Positions 1 through 7,483 of a DNA stretch of 64,000 bases are shown here, piece after piece (within the stretch, counting starts at the first letter, position 1; each line of letters opens with the position of its first letter). A program made the translations under genes and the position numbers. This stretch comes from M3007 sp964484205 (GTDB lineage: Bacteria; Bacteroidota; Bacteroidia; Chitinophagales; Saprospiraceae). Below the pieces are notes generated by a model. It was not told the DNA's origin. It made no database searches and worked only from the letters and a program-made list of their open reading frames with translations. The DNA lies in NCBI GenBank assembly GCA_964484205.1, contig CAZAEZ010000014.1:1-64000 (forward strand), in the 5' to 3' direction.

Positions 1-312
1 GTCGATTTCGATCCTATTAAAAACTTTTCAACCGACTTGTGGGTAATCGGGAGCCGCTGGGGGAGGGGATGGGGGTGGGGTTGATACGCGGAAAGCCAAA
101 AAATTTAAACTCAACGGATTTGTGTGTAATGGGCAGGCTCAAAGCCGTAGGGCGAGTGCTTGCACAGCCCGTCAAACATACGGAGGCCACGGAGAGTCAA
201 ACTCCGTGGCCTCCGTATTTCCGTGGTAAAAATTTGGAATCGTCTATGGTTGCGAGGACTTATGACACGCCCTCATATTATGCGAAAAGAGATGGCAGGA
301 TAATGCCTTGGG
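1..312. other. Left-edge intergenic stretch with repeats, no gene seen
   Basis: No convincing reading frame is present here. The stretch starts with a rough direct repeat: a block around 27-55 ending in TTGTGGGTAATCGGGAG reappears around 112-136 as TTGTGTGTAATGGGCAG. From about 150 to 240 it holds a hairpin-bearing element that is related to sequence at 62171-62245 (see the repeat entries). The gene on the left, if any, lies outside the window. Confidence 0.6.
178..218. repeat. Perfect 17-bp hairpin in a dispersed intergenic repeat
   Basis: ATACGGAGGCCACGGAG (178-194) and its exact reverse complement (202-218) are separated by 7 bases. The words around it, including CAAACATA before and TCCGTGGTAA after, recur at 62191-62235, and the sequence TTTGGAATCGTC after it recurs inverted at 61990-62002. 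This marks a dispersed repeat family. It could form a strong RNA hairpin, but no T-run follows directly, so a terminator role is not obvious. Confidence 0.7.
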
Positions 313-861
313 CTACTGCCCGTCCTGCTCAAAATTGAGTTTAAACCCGATCCGCTGGTTTTCGTCGGGCCGGTCGTCGTCGTAGTCTTCCCATTCGGTG
401 ACTTCGGTAATAAACCCTTCCAAATGGCGGATGACGTAGGGTTCTTTTATTTCCTCCGGTCGGTAAATGGCGAGGGTTTTGGGTGGCTGCGGCTGCCCGT
501 ATTTTTCGATGTACGGGTAATTGATCAGCACCAGGATTTTCCCGTTGAACAGTTGTTGGTACACCAGCGAGCCGTTTTGTTTGATCAGGTCACGGTGCAG
601 GCCTTCGCCTACGGGTTCGCCCAGGCCGCTTTTTGTGCTGCCCAGGGTAAGCACCACGGCTTCCAGGTTTTTAATTTCGGAGCGTTCTTCGACGGTGCAG
701 GGCAGGGCGGCGGTCTCCACTGCTTTTTGGAGTAGATCGACCAGATCTTTTTTTAATTTTTTGTGCCAGTGCGCGCGGTATTGTGTGGCATTGCTGACGA
801 CTTCTTTGTAGCGTTCCACTTTGCGCCGGAAGTTTTGGTAGTCTTGTTCGGTGAATGTCAT
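313..861 (-). CDS. Hypothetical protein, 182 aa
   Basis: I do not recognise this family. The protein is soluble and charged, with an N-terminal helical, Lys/Arg-rich part (about residues 5-60), a central part with predicted strands containing LVLINYPYIEKYG, and a very acidic stretch near the C-terminus (EWEDYDDDRPDENQR). There is no signal peptide and no membrane segment. The ATG at 861 is chosen over an upstream in-frame ATG at 894, because the latter would start inside a palindromic repeat (867-883) and add a low-complexity Lys/Arg/Gly/Pro tail. The gene stands alone, with intergenic repeats on both sides. Gene reality rests on an uninterrupted frame with normal amino acid use. Confidence 0.7.
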   Translation of the reverse strand: MTFTEQDYQNFRRKVERYKEVVSNATQYRAHWHKKLKKDLVDLLQKAVETAALPCTVEERSEIKNLEAVVLTLGSTKSGLGEPVGEGLHRDLIKQNGSLVYQQLFNGKILVLINYPYIEKYGQPQPPKTLAIYRPEEIKEPYVIRHLEGFITEVTEWEDYDDDRPDENQRIGFKLNFEQDGQ

Positions 862-866
862 GTAGG

Positions 867-975
867 GCGAACCTCCGGTTCGCTTTTTTTGCAACGCAAA
901 CCGCTGGTTCGCGCGGGTTATTCAATCCGGTACGCGAATATAAAAATAACCCCCGGCTTGCTCAGCAAACCGGGG
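867..975. repeat. Palindromic intergenic repeat, left copy
   Basis: The element contains GCGAACCTCCGGTTCGC (867-883), then CGCAAACCGCTGGTTCGCG (895-913), then a hairpin CCCCCGGCTTGC / GCAAACCGGGG (950-975). The same three parts occur at 3250-3406, on the far side of the beta-helix gene, with the outermost 17-mer inverted there. The hairpin with the CCCCCGG stem looks terminator-like. The long shared stretches, such as the CGCGAATATAAAA block, show that the two copies have a common origin. Confidence 0.75.
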
Positions 976-1098
976 TGTTTTGCGATTGACTGTGGAGTGG
1001 AACTATTTACAGTTCAAACTTCGAATAGAAAAAAATAGATTAAGCGGTGCTGTGTTAAGTCTGCAATTCTGGCTCCTGGCAATAGGGATTTAAATAAC

Positions 1099-1106
1099 TA
1101 TATTTG
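1099..1106 (+). promoter_or_regulatory. Candidate Bacteroidota -7 box TATATTTG
   Basis: TATATTTG fits the TAnnTTTG consensus and ends 18 bases before the ATG at 1125. This supports 1125 as the start, because a TTG start at 1104 would lie inside the box. No convincing -33 TTG is visible at the usual 19-21 base spacing. Confidence 0.4.
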
Positions 1107-1124
1107 AATTTGAATACATATCCC

Positions 1125-2618
1125 ATGCGCATTATCCTTTTCCTCTGCCTTTTCCTGACTTCTTCAGGAGCCCCGGCTCAATCACTTTACTATGTCCATC
1201 AAAATGCCGGAGGCGGTTCTCAAACAGGCACATCCTGGGCCGACGCTTTTCCCGATCTCCAACAAGCACTTGCGGTTGTAAATTACGGCGATACAGTCTG
1301 GGTTGCGGCAGGGATTTATGTGCCTACAGCCACTACAGACCGCACGGTATCGTTCGTGCTGGTCGACGGCGTCAAACTGTATGGCGGCTTTGCCGGCACG
1401 GAAACTGAATTGACACAACGCAATATTGAATTAAACCACACGATCCTGAGCGGTGAAATTGGCACACCTGGCGAGCGTACCGACAACGTGTACCATGTGG
1501 TTCGTGGAAAAGGATTAGGCGAAGAGACGCTGTTGGATGGATTCTATATTCGGAATGGATATTCTTACACCGATTTTACGCCAATCCCACTTGATCGCTA
1601 TGGCGCCGGCCTGTTATTAGAAGGGGCTGATGGAATACTTGATTCCAGGCCTAATATTCATAACTGTTTTTTTGAGAACAACCAGGCGCAGGAAGGTGGC
1701 GCTATATGTATAACATGGAGCGATTTCGGCAACCCGGCCCAAGGTCAGAACCTTGTGAATCCTGTTATTAGAAATTGCACATTTAGCCGAAATCTGGCTT
1801 CGCGCTTCGGTGGTGCGCTCTACAAAAATGGGCCCTCCGGTATTGATTCATTCCTTCTGGAGGATTGCCTTTTTCTCGATAACAAGGCATTTTCCGGTAA
1901 GGGAGGGGGCATTTACTTTAATTCGTCAGCGGGCTCCAATGTAGTTATGCGCCGTTGTTTATTTGAACGCGACTCTGCTTTTGGCGATGCCGGAGGCGGA
2001 ATTGCGTATGCAGGTACGCCCCCGGATTCGAGCATTGCCAGTTTAGTTCTGGACTCCTGCGTATTCCGGGGAAATGTAGCCTTAGAAGGCGGCGGACTTT
2101 TCTATGATGGATTTAGTAACCCGGGTATTGGAAATTCATTTTATTGCCAGATTCGGAATTGTCGGTTTGAGGAGAATTTGGCGAGAAGTACAAATGGATC
2201 TGCGTATTATATTCTTTTTCATAATGAAGGTCTATTATCAATAGAAATTGAAAACTGTCTTTTTCAGGGAAATTTAGCACTTGACATAACCACGCTAATT
2301 GATGTCTCGCAAAATGCTGAAAGCAATCTTTATGTTAATCGCAGCATATTTGCTAACAACATAGACAAAAACGGCCCAGATCGATTATGTATGGCCATCA
2401 ACCACGGTGGCGGTCTCAATAACATTGTCAATACTGAAATTACCAATTGTCTTTTCTACGGAAACGGTGGCGGTGTGGCATCCACCTCCGGCGCCAGAAA
2501 TTATAGCACTACCCAAATTGTCAATTGCACTTTTTTTGATAACAACGAATACATTTTTGTCAAAACCTGGGATACGTTATTCAATCAGCCCAATGGTTAT
2601 TTTAATGATTTTTTATAG
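1125..2618 (+). CDS. Secreted parallel beta-helix protein, N-terminal part (frame breaks at 2609-2618)
   Basis: Residues 1-19 form a signal peptide (MRIILFLCLFLTSSGAPAQ). The next part, beginning YYVHQNAGGG and carrying TSWADAF and KLYGGFAGTE, is typical of secreted right-handed parallel beta-helix proteins of Bacteroidota. It is followed by many turns of the form NCxFxxNxAxxGGG. The frame ends at a TAG directly after the run T TTT TTA. The rest of the protein, including the T9SS signal, continues in the -1 frame (2609-3250). Restoring one T, or a -1 slip, gives one continuous protein of about 700 residues. It is probably exported and anchored at the cell surface. The ligand is unknown; such folds occur in polysaccharide lyases and in adhesins, but no catalytic residues could be assigned. 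Confidence 0.8.
   Translation: MRIILFLCLFLTSSGAPAQSLYYVHQNAGGGSQTGTSWADAFPDLQQALAVVNYGDTVWVAAGIYVPTATTDRTVSFVLVDGVKLYGGFAGTETELTQRNIELNHTILSGEIGTPGERTDNVYHVVRGKGLGEETLLDGFYIRNGYSYTDFTPIPLDRYGAGLLLEGADGILDSRPNIHNCFFENNQAQEGGAICITWSDFGNPAQGQNLVNPVIRNCTFSRNLASRFGGALYKNGPSGIDSFLLEDCLFLDNKAFSGKGGGIYFNSSAGSNVVMRRCLFERDSAFGDAGGGIAYAGTPPDSSIASLVLDSCVFRGNVALEGGGLFYDGFSNPGIGNSFYCQIRNCRFEENLARSTNGSAYYILFHNEGLLSIEIENCLFQGNLALDITTLIDVSQNAESNLYVNRSIFANNIDKNGPDRLCMAINHGGGLNNIVNTEITNCLFYGNGGGVASTSGARNYSTTQIVNCTFFDNNEYIFVKTWDTLFNQPNGYFNDFL
2609..2618 (+). other. Slippery heptamer T TTT TTA followed by in-frame TAG
   Basis: In the frame of the upstream gene the codons read TTT (2610-2612), TTA (2613-2615), TAG (2616-2618), with a T at 2609. 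This is exactly the X XXY YYZ form of a -1 ribosomal slippery site. A -1 slip yields FFIDNCIIW and continues into the remainder of the beta-helix protein. A simple indel in a T6/T7 run, or a polymerase slip on it, would have the same effect. No strong downstream stem-loop is evident; only the short ACAATTGT palindrome (2619-2626) lies next to it. Confidence 0.55.
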
Positions 2619-3250
2619 ACAATTGTATAATTTGGGAACCTAATACCGACCTGCGTAAAATGTTCTATAACAATAAACCCCTTACTATCAACATGACGGG
2701 ATACCGTATCAATAATTCCCTTTTAAACTTAACGGATAGCGTCAGTGTACCGGGGGCCGAACAGGCGTTTCAATTGGGAAATATTTGGGGAAGTTTCCCA
2801 GGTTTTCAGGATTCGCTTGCTGGCGATTTCCGCTTGCTGGCTTGCTCGCCTGCGGTAAATAAGGGGAATAATCAAGTTGTTATCAACAATAATCTTGACA
2901 CCGACTTGGATGGTTTGCCCCGAATCCGGTATGGCCGTGTAGATTTGGGCGCCTACGAACAGCAGGATTCTTGCCTGATCATTTCCACCAATGAACCTTC
3001 AGGCAACTTGCCACTAACCGTTTGGCCAAATCCTTCGACCAATAACTTTATCCAATTTGCGCTTCCAATTGAAGATCAGCGGGAAGGGCTACTCCAAGTG
3101 TTCAATGTTCAGGGACAACTCGTAGTTCAAAAGGAAATGCAAGTTGCAGCCCAAAACTACCTTAATCTGGAAAGTTTGCTTGCTGGTTTTTACACCATAC
3201 GGCTAGAATTTTCCGGCGGGATATTTACCGGGAAATGGGTTCGATTGTAA
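2609..3250 (+). CDS. C-terminal part of the beta-helix protein with T9SS type A sorting domain
   Basis: This frame opens after a stop at 2606-2608 and reads directly on from the gene at 1125-2618. It first completes a beta-helix turn (DNCIIW), then carries the conserved tail SPAVNKGN...LDGLPRIRYGRVDLGAYE, which is typical of this class (choice-of-anchor Q type). The last 80 residues or so are a T9SS type A sorting domain with VWPNPSTNNF, a central VFNVQGQLV strand and a final FTGKWVRL. The first ATG in frame is at 2660, but independent translation from there would lack a signal peptide and so would be non-functional. I regard it as the second half of a broken or frameshifted gene, not as a separate gene. 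Confidence 0.75.
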   Translation, partial: FFIDNCIIWEPNTDLRKMFYNNKPLTINMTGYRINNSLLNLTDSVSVPGAEQAFQLGNIWGSFPGFQDSLAGDFRLLACSPAVNKGNNQVVINNNLDTDLDGLPRIRYGRVDLGAYEQQDSCLIISTNEPSGNLPLTVWPNPSTNNFIQFALPIEDQREGLLQVFNVQGQLVVQKEMQVAAQNYLNLESLLAGFYTIRLEFSGGIFTGKWVRL

Positions 3251-3406
3251 CGCGAACCGCTGGTTCGCGCGGGTTAAAAATTCCGGCTCGCTGTAACGCG
3301 AACCGCTGGTTCGCGAATATAAAACGAACCCCCGGCTTGCAGGCAAACCGGGGGCAGGTTACGTTTTTAAAGCGCCGCTGCGCGCCGCCGCGAACCGGAG
3401 GTTCGC
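3250..3406. repeat. Palindromic intergenic repeat, right copy
   Basis: GCGAACCGCTGGTTCGCG occurs twice (about 3253-3270 and 3298-3315). A hairpin CCCCCGGCTTGC / GCAAACCGGGGG (3329-3354) follows, and GCGAACCGGAGGTTCGC (3390-3406) ends the element. The last is the exact reverse complement of 867-883. The element fills the space between the convergent beta-helix and glnN genes, touching both stop codons. The CCCCCGG hairpin may terminate both. See the left copy at 867-975. Confidence 0.75.
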
Positions 3407-3407
3407 G

Positions 3408-5600
3408 TTACCGGACAAACAAAATCTCGCGGTATTTCACCAAAGGCCAGTACTGATCGTCAACGATGCCTTCGAGCGCATCCACCGCTTCACGGATGGT
3501 CTCCATTTGCGGTTTCACCTCGTCGCAGAGCAAGTGGGCCTCTTCGTGCAGATCGTCGGTCGCGTGGGCTTTTTCCAGTGCTTTGCGCATTTTGTTAAGC
3601 CCTTTTGAAATGACGGCTACATTGTCGTTGATCCGTTCCAGCTTCTCTTTCTGGTAGCCGGCCGAATCGTCCAGGCCAATAACTTTCAGCGAAGCGATAT
3701 TGTCGGCCAGTTCGGTCTGGTAGCGAATCACGGCCGGCATCACCGAGGAATTCACCAGTTCTTCCAGCGTTTGCGCCTCAATGTCCAGTTTGGTGCAATA
3801 CGCGTGCAGTTGAACGTTCAGGAAGGCATCCAGCTCCCGCTCGTTCAGTACCCCGGATTTTCCGAAAAAGTCCTGCGCATGTTTCGTGCGCAATACTTCC
3901 AGTGCGGCGGGGGTGTTGGTGTGGTTCGAAAGGCCGCGTTCGGCGGCTTCTTCCCGCCATTCATCGGAGTAGTTGTTGCCTTCGAAAAGGATGGATTTCA
4001 TTTTGCGGATGTAGTTTTTCAACACCATCAGGATGGCCTCCTCTTTTTCGGTGCCTTTGGCCATCAGTTTGTCTACGTCACTTTTGAAATCAGTCAGTTG
4101 CAGACCCATCATCGTGTTCATGACGGTCATCGGGCCGGCGCAGTTTTGCGAGGAGCCGACGGCGCGAATTTCAAATTTATTGCCCGTGAATGCAAACGGC
4201 GAGGTGCGGTTGCGGTCGGTGTTGTCGAGTTCCAGGTTGGGCAATTTGCTGATCAGGTCGATCGCGCGTTGCACGGCGGCGTCGTCGGTTTTTTTGCCGT
4301 TGGCAATCTGGCCGAGCAATTTGGTCAGTGCCTGGCCGATAAACACCGAAATGATGGCCGGGGGGGCTTCGTTGGCGCCCAAACGGTGATCGTTGCCCGC
4401 GTGTGCGATACTGGCGCGCAGGATGTCGGCGTGTTTGTACACCGCCATGATGGTGTTTACAAAAAAGGTCAGAAAGCGCAGGTTGCGGCTCGGCGTATTG
4501 CCGGGGGAAAGCAGGTTGACGCCGGTGTTGGCGCCCATGCTCCAGTTGTTGTGCTTGCCCGAGCCGTTGATGCCGGCAAAAGGTTTTTCGTGAAACAACA
4601 CCCGCAGTTTATGGCGGCGCGCCACGCGCTCCATCACGTCCATGAGCAATTGGTTGTGGTCAATGGCCACGTTGATCTCTTCAAACACCGGCGCCACTTC
4701 GTACTGGCCGGGTGCCACTTCGTTGTGCCGGGTGCGTACCGGAATGCCCAGTTTGTGGCTTTCGATCTCCAGGTCGCGCATGAACAGGTACACCCGTTCC
4801 GGAATAGAGCCGAAGTAGTGGTCTTCGAGTTGTTGGTTTTTAGTTGCCGGGCGGCCCAGGAGGGTACGGCCGGTGAGTGCCAGGTCGGGGCGGGCGTTGA
4901 ACAGGGCATCATCCACAACAAAATATTCCTGTTCCCAGCCAAGGGTGGCGGTTACCTTGGTCACCTTGGGGTCGAACAGCTGACAAACCGGCACGGCCGC
5001 ATTTTCCAGGAAATTCTGCGAACGGAGCAAGGGCAGTTTGTAGTCTTGCGCGCGCCCGTCGAAGGTTACGAAGATCGTCGGGATGCACAACGTTTTGCCT
5101 TCGCCGACCTGCATGATGAACGCCGGGCTGCTGGGATCCCAAACGGTGTACCCCCGCGCTTCAAACGTGCTGCGCATACCGCCGGAAGGGAAGGAGGAGC
5201 CGTCGGGTTCTTGCTGCACCAAAGCGCCGCCGGTGAATTCCTCGATCACACGCCCATCGTGCGTCATGGTGAAAAACGAGTCGTGTTTCTCTGCCGTCTT
5301 GCCGGTCAGCGGTTGAAACCAGTGGGCAAAGTGCGTACAGTTTTTCTCTTGTGCCCACTCTTTCATACCGGCGGCAATCACGTCGGCCAGTTCACGGCTG
5401 AGTTTCTGGTGGTTTTGGACAGCGGCTTTAACCCCCAGGTAAGCGTTTTCCGGCAAATGTTTTTTCATGGCCTCTTCGCCAAATACATTTTCGCCGAAAT
5501 AGGAGGCAATGTTGGAACTTCCGTTTTCACTGAACTCACCGGGCAAGGGTTCCAGGCGGTTTTCAATGGTTTGCAGTGCGTTGAATCGTGATAGGGACAT
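3408..5600 (-). CDS. glnN: Glutamine synthetase type III
   Basis: The enzyme makes glutamine from glutamate and ammonium with ATP, in the cytoplasm, and is the main ammonium-assimilating enzyme in many Bacteroidota. At 730 residues it has the length of the GSIII class, which is far longer than GSI. The N-terminal GSIII domain is present (CTHFAHWFQPLTG, then MRSTFEARGYTVWDPSSPAF). The catalytic domain carries the conserved GINGSGKHNNWSMG and the substrate-binding region GSSQNCAGPMTVMN. The C-terminal third is helical, as is usual. The ATG at 5600 gives MSLSRFNAL, a typical GSIII start. The gene is single, with 0.5 kb of untranslated sequence upstream. No glnB or amt gene is nearby. Confidence 0.97.
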   Translation of the reverse strand: MSLSRFNALQTIENRLEPLPGEFSENGSSNIASYFGENVFGEEAMKKHLPENAYLGVKAAVQNHQKLSRELADVIAAGMKEWAQEKNCTHFAHWFQPLTGKTAEKHDSFFTMTHDGRVIEEFTGGALVQQEPDGSSFPSGGMRSTFEARGYTVWDPSSPAFIMQVGEGKTLCIPTIFVTFDGRAQDYKLPLLRSQNFLENAAVPVCQLFDPKVTKVTATLGWEQEYFVVDDALFNARPDLALTGRTLLGRPATKNQQLEDHYFGSIPERVYLFMRDLEIESHKLGIPVRTRHNEVAPGQYEVAPVFEEINVAIDHNQLLMDVMERVARRHKLRVLFHEKPFAGINGSGKHNNWSMGANTGVNLLSPGNTPSRNLRFLTFFVNTIMAVYKHADILRASIAHAGNDHRLGANEAPPAIISVFIGQALTKLLGQIANGKKTDDAAVQRAIDLISKLPNLELDNTDRNRTSPFAFTGNKFEIRAVGSSQNCAGPMTVMNTMMGLQLTDFKSDVDKLMAKGTEKEEAILMVLKNYIRKMKSILFEGNNYSDEWREEAAERGLSNHTNTPAALEVLRTKHAQDFFGKSGVLNERELDAFLNVQLHAYCTKLDIEAQTLEELVNSSVMPAVIRYQTELADNIASLKVIGLDDSAGYQKEKLERINDNVAVISKGLNKMRKALEKAHATDDLHEEAHLLCDEVKPQMETIREAVDALEGIVDDQYWPLVKYREILFVR

Positions 5601-6097
5601 ATCGTAGTGATGAATGATGAGTGATGAATTGTCAGGTCCAAAACAGGCAACTTCCCGACCGGCCGAATGGCAGCAGGTCAGGCGGTTTGATGGTCATTTG
5701 GGCAGTGAAAATTGACAGGGAGTGATTTGAAATATAATTCCGACGGGGTTCCGGTCGCTGTTTCAGCGAAAATTGGTAGATTTTGATGTCTTTTAGCGAA
5801 ATGCCGGGTTTCAAAATGTAGCTTTTAGATTGTTTGGCTACCGAATTCTTCTAATTGGGACAAAATTAGGTTGATTTTTAGCGACATTTTAGTTTTTGGT
5901 GATTTTTATTGCGAAATAAATTCGGGGTTCGTCCCAATAATTTTTTTATTATGAATTTATTTAAAACTATAAAGTTTTGAGGTTTTCGGGTTTTTCTAAA
6001 TTTTAGAATAAGCCTGTTCTGCTCCGGGGCTTTTTGTTCGCCCATTCGTACGGCAAGAGCATTTTTGTATGCTGTACGAGTTGCCCGCCTGTTGCGC
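5601..6097. other. AT-rich intergenic region upstream of glnN
   Basis: This 497-base gap lies between two minus-strand genes and has no credible reading frame. It is AT-rich, above all at 5815-6005. CAAAATTA at 5861-5868 reads TAATTTTG on the minus strand and could be a -7 box for glnN, which would leave a leader of about 250 bases. No -33 element is convincing and no riboswitch or sRNA fold could be recognised by eye. The long leader could hold nitrogen-dependent control, but this is only a guess. Confidence 0.4.
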
Positions 6098-7294
6098 TCA
6101 ATGCTCCTGCATATACGTCGACACGAATTCCTGTAAATCCGCGCCGTGTACATTTCGGGCCAGAAGGCGCCCTTCCGCGTCGAGGAGATAATTGGACGGA
6201 ATATATTCGAACTTGAGCGATTGCCGTACCGGAGAAAGATCGCCCAGGAGATCAGAAACATTCGGCCAAATGGCTCCGTCTTTCCGTAAGGCGGCTTCCC
6301 ATGCCTCCCGGCTGCTATCGATTGATACGCCCAATACATTAAATCCCTGATCGTGATACTGGTCGTACAGCGGGCGTATAATTTCCTTCATTTCGCGGCG
6401 GCAGGGTGCACACCAGGAGGCCCAAAAATCAACAAGCAGCAACTGCGACCGCAAATCTTTCAGCGACAGGGTATCCCCGGCAGGCGTCGGCAGGGCAAAG
6501 TCGGGCATGAGCGCCCCCTTCAGGACAGGCAACCGCGAGGGGGTGAGGTAACTGGCAAGTTGCTCCACCCAGGGATGCCCGGCCGCCCGGCTGCGCAACC
6601 GGTCCAACACGGTGAGATAAAACTCCGGCTGATCGCGAAAATCATTGATGGGCGCACACAGGCGCAGGGCTGCAAATACGGGCAGTGGCGCCTGCGCCGT
6701 ATCCAGGAATGTAAATAATGCCGCGTTGGTTTTTTGTTGGCCTTCCGTGTTTCCATGGTCGGACCATTCCGTTTCCGAATCGGGAGGTGACTTCCTGCGC
6801 TCAAATTCCCGGTACAACGGCAGCCGCGCATCGCGTAGTTGCAACAGCTGCCGGCTTTCCGGGTGGGCTTCGCCCAGTTGGTAGCTGCGAGTCAATTCCC
6901 AGGCATTGCCCTGCACCCGGGTCGTACTGCCGGGCGCCAGCACCAGACAAACATAGTTTTCAGCCGGAAGCGGATCGGCAATTTCATTGCGGTAATGACT
7001 GCCCTCCGGCTGAATAAACAAAAGGTAAATTCCTTTCTCGTGCAGCCAACTCAGGTCCCGAAACTGAAATGAGCCGTCAGGCGCCAGCTTTGCAGAGTCT
7101 GCCACGGCGCCCTCGTAAGACGCGATCAGTTGGGTGTAATACTTGGGTTGCACCAGGTACAGCATTGGGCGCCAGCCTTCGCGAAGGGCAATTTGACCTG
7201 AAAGTGTAGTTGTTGATGCAGTGTTTTGCGTACAAGCGGTTTGCCAAAAAAGCAGGGCAAACAAAAAAAATGGCGGCAGTATTCGTCCGGGCAT
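6098..7294 (-). CDS. TlpA-like thioredoxin-fold lipoprotein
   Basis: The C-terminal 140 residues are a TlpA/AhpC-TSA type thioredoxin domain. It has PDFALPTPAGDTLSLKDL, then VDFWASWCAPCRREM with the redox pair C295/C298, then GVSIDSSREAWEAA and a cis-Pro region FEYIPSNYLLD. The first 250 residues are a less conserved N-terminal region of the kind found in Bacteroidota thioredoxin proteins (DUF4369-like), starting with a lipoprotein-type signal (FALLFWQTAC). It therefore probably acts in the periplasm, anchored to a membrane, reducing or exchanging protein disulfides. Its partner is unknown, and no cytochrome maturation genes are adjacent. A -7 box (7315-7322) lies just upstream. Confidence 0.9.
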   Translation of the reverse strand: MPGRILPPFFLFALLFWQTACTQNTASTTTLSGQIALREGWRPMLYLVQPKYYTQLIASYEGAVADSAKLAPDGSFQFRDLSWLHEKGIYLLFIQPEGSHYRNEIADPLPAENYVCLVLAPGSTTRVQGNAWELTRSYQLGEAHPESRQLLQLRDARLPLYREFERRKSPPDSETEWSDHGNTEGQQKTNAALFTFLDTAQAPLPVFAALRLCAPINDFRDQPEFYLTVLDRLRSRAAGHPWVEQLASYLTPSRLPVLKGALMPDFALPTPAGDTLSLKDLRSQLLLVDFWASWCAPCRREMKEIIRPLYDQYHDQGFNVLGVSIDSSREAWEAALRKDGAIWPNVSDLLGDLSPVRQSLKFEYIPSNYLLDAEGRLLARNVHGADLQEFVSTYMQEH

Positions 7295-7314
7295 GGCAGT
7301 AGTATTTTGTAAGG

Positions 7315-7322
7315 CAAAGGTA
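7315..7322 (-). promoter_or_regulatory. Candidate -7 box TACCTTTG for the TlpA-like gene
   Basis: On the minus strand the sequence reads TACCTTTG, a full match to TAnnTTTG, and lies 20 bases before the ATG at 7294. Transcription would start close to 7308, giving a leader of about 15 bases. No -33 match at normal spacing was found. Confidence 0.45.
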
Positions 7323-7483
7323 AAAGCCCTTGTAACTGCCCGGCAGGCCTGATTCGTGCAAACATGGTACTTTTCAGGGCCCGATGAGGTCGGTTGTTTC
7401 GGGTTTTCGAAGGTATCGCAACAAACCCGGCCTCAAGCCGCTATTTTACCCGACTTTTGCCCCGGAACAATTACCAGTCAACT

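Noticed and set aside
2660..3250. Independent small T9SS gene starting at the ATG at 2660
   Set aside because: It has no signal peptide and completes the beta-helix protein when the frame is restored at 2609-2615.
3771..5591. Very long open frame on the plus strand opposite glnN (over 600 codons)
   Set aside because: It is the antisense shadow of glnN in GC-rich DNA. The product has no family character and glnN is beyond doubt.
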